Positions 14,517 to 17,432 of a stretch of DNA of 17,432 nucleotides are shown piece by piece. The first letter of the stretch is position 1; every line of letters begins with the position of its first letter. The stretch spans positions 759,869 through 777,300 of the forward strand of contig CP070758.1 of the NCBI GenBank assembly GCA_020348925.1, in the 5' to 3' direction. The notes beneath the pieces were generated by a model. That model ran no database searches. It was not told the origin of the DNA and was given only the letters and a program-made list of their open reading frames with translations. Both the position numbers and the translations under genes were made by a program. Origin of the DNA: Gemmatimonadota bacterium. GTDB taxonomy: Bacteria > JBHIER01 > G020348925.

Positions 14517-14797
14517 TTTTTCTTCCGTGTTTCGATTCAATTTAACGTTTTTTATATGCCATGTCTCATCTACAAATCTATAAAAATTGAAACAGAGCAG
14601 GCTTTCACGCAAATCCGAGAAGGAACTTCTAGGGAAGGATTTCTTTGGCAGGAATGACTATTTTGTGGATCCTTATTACTCACCTGCTCGGTCTTTTTTC
14701 TCTTCAGGACTGCAAGAGAAGAAGCGGAATAGGAGATGGAGTTTCTTTCCATAATGTACCCATGTTTAAGCTTTACTGTGAAGCGAAACGTGCATGG

Positions 14798-15742
14798 TCA
14801 ATTAGCACTCAACATTCCCAATCTATTGAAGATATTCTTGGTCTCTGCAATCATCTCCTTAAAAATCTCTTCAACACTTTGTCGTTTTTTAATTAAACCC
14901 GCGATCTGACCCATCATCACCGACCCGCTCACAACATTGCCATCTATAACTGCTGACTGCAATTTTCCAACAGCCAACCTTTCGATCTCCTCACGTGAAG
15001 CTCCATAGGATTCCAACTGTTGGAGTTTCAAGGTAAGATTATTCTTCAGTGCTCTCACTGGTGCATGAATGGATCTTCCTGTCACGGCTGTCGATCTGTC
15101 ATTGGCTCTGATGATAGCCTCTTTGTAATTTTCATGGGCTTTACACTCATGGGCTACAACCAAACGCGTTCCCAACTGTATCCCTTCTGCACCTAATGCG
15201 AACGCTGCAACCAATCCACGTCCATCTCCGATCCCGCCTGCGGCAATAACAGGAATATGCAGTGCATCCACCATTTGTGGAACTAATGCCATTGTTGAGG
15301 TCGTCCCTATGTGTCCCCCCGCTTCTTCTCCCTCAGCTATGACGGCATCGGCACCAGCCCTCTCCAATCTTCTGGCTAAAGCTACTGAGGCCACCACGGG
15401 AATGACAATGATTCCGGCTTTTTTCAAAGACGATATATATTGACTGCAATTTCCGGCCCCAAAGATCAAAACGTGAACCCTCTCCTCGCTGGCAACTTTG
15501 ATGCAGTTCTCAACCTCATCTGCAATGAGGACCAAATTGACCCCAAATTGTCTGTCACTCTTCTCTCTCGTCCTTTTGATCTGTTCCCTCAACTGACCTG
15601 ATGACATGTTTCCGCACGCTAAAACGCCCAGCCCCCCTGCGTCTGAGACCGCTGCTGTCAGATCGGGATCTGATACCCACGTCATCCCTCCCTGAATAAT
15701 GGGATATTTTGTTCCTAACAAATTTGTAATTCTGTTGTTCAC
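14798..15742 (-). CDS. fabK: Enoyl-[acyl-carrier-protein] reductase II, FabK type
   Basis: A 314-residue flavin TIM-barrel enzyme that reduces trans-2-enoyl-ACP in fatty-acid elongation. It aligns end to end with FabK as I know it: RITNLL..YPIIQGGM at the start, AGGLGVL, GVN near residues 67-69, GAGN at 95-98, IPVVASVALA, EAGGHIG with the catalytic-type histidine at position 144, AAGGIGDG, and GSVMMGQIAG near the end. The related nitronate monooxygenases are less likely given this match. GTG at 15742 is the start because it reproduces the family N-terminus; no Shine-Dalgarno sequence is visible. Only nine bases separate it from the GAF gene, so coupled translation is likely. Confidence 0.9.
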   Translation of the reverse strand: MNNRITNLLGTKYPIIQGGMTWVSDPDLTAAVSDAGGLGVLACGNMSSGQLREQIKRTREKSDRQFGVNLVLIADEVENCIKVASEERVHVLIFGAGNCSQYISSLKKAGIIVIPVVASVALARRLERAGADAVIAEGEEAGGHIGTTSTMALVPQMVDALHIPVIAAGGIGDGRGLVAAFALGAEGIQLGTRLVVAHECKAHENYKEAIIRANDRSTAVTGRSIHAPVRALKNNLTLKLQQLESYGASREEIERLAVGKLQSAVIDGNVVSGSVMMGQIAGLIKKRQSVEEIFKEMIAETKNIFNRLGMLSAN

Positions 15743-15751
15743 AAGACATAA

Positions 15752-16324
15752 TCACGAATAATTCGCTATACGACCAAACCTCATCTGAAAATCGTTCATC
15801 AAATTTTCGTAATCCCCCTTCACCTTTTCGAATAAGGTGGCATTCTCAATGGCAATGGCGCCTTGCTCAGCCAAAGCAGAGGCATATTCAATTTCATCTG
15901 GTGTAAATTCGTGAGGTACTTCAGTGTTAACCCTAAGAACACCAATAATTCTGTCTTTGACTGTCATAGGAATGCTCAGAATTGAACATATTCCCTCATT
16001 TTTAGCTTCGTTGGGGTATTGAACTCTCAAATCCTCAGTAGCATCAAATACTACTACAGGGTTCCCTTGCATAGCTTCAGCGATGCTCTTATCGGCATCA
16101 ACAGGCCCTTTTTTCAGACAGCTATCACTCAGGTCATGGGAAGCACAAAGTTCAAATTTCTCTTTGGCCTTATCGAACAGTCTTAGGATACATCCTTTGG
16201 CGTTAAGAGCTACAGACGTTCTTTCAGCGATTAACTTTAAGACCTCTTTCGGGTCTAACGTCGATGTAATTGCCTTACTTACTTGCCAAAACGTATGAAA
16301 ATATTTAGTATCACTATCTTCCAA
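15752..16324 (-). CDS. GAF-domain sensor protein
   Basis: A 190-residue cytoplasmic protein with a single GAF domain (about residues 20-165): DPKEVLKLIAERTSVALNA, GCILRLFD, SILSIPM, GVLRVNT and a closing helix EIEYASALAEQGAIAIENA. No kinase, cyclase or DNA-binding output domain follows; the C-terminus is a short, partly coiled helix, so it probably acts through a partner. The start is a TTG at 16324 with AGGAGGGTGA about ten bases upstream; no ATG lies at a sensible position. It is nearly fused in expression to fabK downstream, an unusual pairing. The ligand is unknown. Confidence 0.85.
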   Translation of the reverse strand: MEDSDTKYFHTFWQVSKAITSTLDPKEVLKLIAERTSVALNAKGCILRLFDKAKEKFELCASHDLSDSCLKKGPVDADKSIAEAMQGNPVVVFDATEDLRVQYPNEAKNEGICSILSIPMTVKDRIIGVLRVNTEVPHEFTPDEIEYASALAEQGAIAIENATLFEKVKGDYENLMNDFQMRFGRIANYS

Positions 16325-16407
16325 TATTTATCACCCTCCTAAATTTTCCTTATATCTATCGTTAAGGTATCTCCTATGATATTGTAAAAGACACACAAGG
16401 CCATCCA

Positions 16408-16461
16408 ATTCAAATTTTAATAAATGATGGGAATATTCAAATTTTAATAAATGATGGGAAT
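16408..16461. repeat. Exact 27-bp tandem duplication
   Basis: The unit beginning ATTCAAATTTTAATAAATGA and ending TGGGAAT occurs twice with no gap and no mismatch (16408-16434 and 16435-16461). It lies between the MerR-type gene and the GAF gene. The unit is AT-rich and on the minus strand includes a TATTAAAAT stretch that could serve as a -10 element, so the duplication may have copied a promoter part. Confidence 0.9.
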
Positions 16462-16487
16462 ATCAGTTTTAACCTCATTCTCCAACG

Positions 16488-16961
16488 TCAATGCTTTTCA
16501 TACTTGGAGCGATCCCCTTTTCGGTTTGATCTAATCATATATTCTTTTAAATATTTAACGTTCTCAATGCTCTGACGATACACTTGACAATTACGGCAAT
16601 CTCTGGAATTATGTGGACATAGCGTCTCCTCAATCATCCAACAGGGATTTTTATACTCATGGAATGCAGGACAATTCTCTTTGTTCTTGATAGTACATGG
16701 TTTGAGCTCCCAGCAGGGCAAAAGGGCCATGAGTCGCCGGACCCCCTCTAGATTGAGCCCATCTTCCCGTATGGCCTTGACAATGAAGTCAACTCTCCGA
16801 ATATCCTCTTCCGAAAAGAGTCGATGCTGTGATGTCTTTCTGAAAGGAATGAGCAAACCAGCACGTTCATACTTTCGTAGCGTGGCGTTCGACAAGTCGA
16901 ACCTTTTAGCCACATCTCGGATGGGATATCGGGGTGTGCGAGCATTTAGCTGTTGTTTCAT
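16488..16961 (-). CDS. MerR-type regulator fused to a two-CW cysteine domain
   Basis: A 157-residue protein with an N-terminal MerR winged helix (PIRDVAKRFDLSNATLRKYE at about 13-32, then GLLIP and HRLFSEEDIRRVDFI, as in HspR/GlnR-like MerR proteins). A short dimer helix follows, then a cysteine domain with C83, C89, C97, C107, C115, C122 and C125. Two cysteines sit before tryptophan (CWE, CW), and a CRNCQVY end closes the domain, the two-CW pattern seen in anaerobic bacteria. The domain probably binds a metal or Fe-S cluster, so the protein may sense redox or metal. GAGGG precedes the ATG. A promoter and dyad upstream suggest autoregulation. Its targets are unknown; the GAF-fabK genes downstream are candidates. 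Confidence 0.87.
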   Translation of the reverse strand: MKQQLNARTPRYPIRDVAKRFDLSNATLRKYERAGLLIPFRKTSQHRLFSEEDIRRVDFIVKAIREDGLNLEGVRRLMALLPCWELKPCTIKNKENCPAFHEYKNPCWMIEETLCPHNSRDCRNCQVYRQSIENVKYLKEYMIRSNRKGDRSKYEKH

Positions 16962-17020
16962 TGTGCCCTCAGTAATCTCACCGTGAAAATTAGGCCCAAT
17001 ATATCTCTACTAAAAAATAC

Positions 17021-17036
17021 TGTACTTTAGAGTACA
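17021..17036. promoter_or_regulatory. Operator-like dyad upstream of the MerR-type gene
   Basis: TGTACT-TTAG-AGTACA is a perfect 6-bp inverted repeat about 60 bp before the MerR-type start codon and about 5 bp downstream of the predicted -10 element. The placement suits an autorepression site near the transcription start. Confidence 0.5.
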
Positions 17037-17041
17037 ATAAT

Positions 17042-17069
17042 AATATATATATTCTTCCTCCTATGTCAA
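17042..17069 (-). promoter_or_regulatory. Sigma-70-type promoter of the MerR-type gene
   Basis: On the minus strand a perfect TTGACA (17069-17064) is followed after 16 bp by TATATT (17047-17042). The spacing is one short of ideal, but several overlapping TA-rich -10 choices exist. It points at the MerR-type gene 80 bp downstream. Confidence 0.55.
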
Positions 17070-17414
17070 GTAAAATATTTTGAAACAGAGAACTTTTATT
17101 TAAGGGATCTATTTATTGGTGAATGTGAGCCTTAATTTCTTTGATTCTTGGGAAAAATATTGACTTCTTCATAACAACCCAGAGTGAAGAATGTCTTTAA
17201 TATTCCTTTATATATAGTGCTCTTCTCTTAAAAATTCCCAGACACAAAATTCTGAATATATACGGCCTATAGTGACGCCACCAAACCTTTGGTACCTCTC
17301 AATGACAGTGTATCTTGCGAATTAGATCCGGACAAGACGGCACTGTTTAAAATCTGCATCATATCCTATCTCTCTGTTTATTGTAATCTATTAGAAGGCG
17401 CACCCAGGAGAAAA

Positions 17415-17432
17415 ATGTCCGCCACTAACTCC
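17415..17432 (+). CDS. Possible start of a divergent gene, cut by the window end
   Basis: AGGAG at 17406-17410 is followed four bases later by ATG at 17415, opening MSATNS before the window ends. It is the only sign of a plus-strand gene. Six codons cannot establish identity, and this may be chance. Confidence 0.3.

Larger units (their letters stand above)
16962..17414. other. Intergenic region upstream of the MerR-type gene
   Basis: About 450 bp without a recognisable gene. It contains the promoter and dyad of the MerR-type gene (17021-17069), and farther right an AT-rich stretch plus an inverted repeat ACCAAA-CC-TTTGGT near 17280-17293. The far end carries a ribosome site for a possible plus-strand gene, which would make this a divergent promoter region. 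Confidence 0.5.

Noticed and set aside
14640-14700. Dispersed palindromic repeat resembling GTCATTCCTGC elements
   Set aside because: Only a degenerate half is visible and no second copy occurs in the window.
14570-14752. 60-codon minus-strand frame between fabK and the cyclic-nucleotide-fold gene
   Set aside because: Serine-rich, no ribosome site, no family pattern. The 280-bp gap is better read as leader or promoter DNA.
1-17432. CRISPR array, tRNA, rRNA or prophage genes
   Set aside because: No regularly spaced repeats, cloverleaf or phage-type proteins were seen on either strand.

Overview
The window reads as accessory or respiratory chromosome from a Gram-negative bacterium with anaerobic metabolism. 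Evidence for this is two outer-membrane porins with signal peptides, twin-arginine-exported redox subunits, and a quinol-linked molybdoenzyme complex. Base composition is moderate, with AT-rich intergenic gaps and good Shine-Dalgarno (SD) sites. The phylum cannot be fixed from the sequence. The two-CW cysteine domain and the gene mix would suit Desulfobacterota, Nitrospirota or Planctomycetota. All 16 complete genes lie on the minus strand, so transcription runs from high to low coordinates.

Right end (about 17.4 to 14.0 kb, upstream): a possible divergent gene start at the edge, then a MerR-type regulator fused to a cysteine-rich two-CW domain with its own promoter and operator-like dyad. 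A GAF sensor protein nearly touching a FabK-type enoyl-ACP reductase follows, then a small cyclic-nucleotide-binding-fold protein.

Centre (about 14.0 to 5.8 kb): two beta-barrel porins (one Porin_O_P, phosphate-selective type), then a four-gene respiratory complex in the order NrfD-type membrane subunit, four-cluster ferredoxin subunit, molybdopterin catalytic subunit, TorD-type chaperone. The catalytic subunit carries the C-x2-C-x3-C-x27-C cluster motif, an RGRY motif and a pocket arrangement typical of respiratory arsenate reductase ArrA. The best reading is an arrCBAD-like operon for dissimilatory reduction of arsenate, or possibly a related oxyanion.

Left-centre (about 5.7 to 2.0 kb): a molybdenum supply block made of a short ModE-like regulator, MoeA, MobB (ATGA overlap) and a MOT1-family molybdate/sulfate permease. 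It lies directly downstream of the molybdoenzyme, so import and cofactor assembly appear to be packaged with the enzyme that needs them. A CBS-pair protein and cysteine synthase follow.

Left edge: bases 1-69 on the plus strand are the 3' end (domains V and VI) of a bacterial group II intron. It appears to have inserted, antisense, into the start of a small minus-strand ORF.

Unexplained smaller signals include an SD-sequestering hairpin with a 16-codon ORF in front of the arr operon, a 20-codon ORF behind a near-complete anti-SD match between the porins, a perfect hairpin before moeA, and a 27-bp exact tandem duplication.
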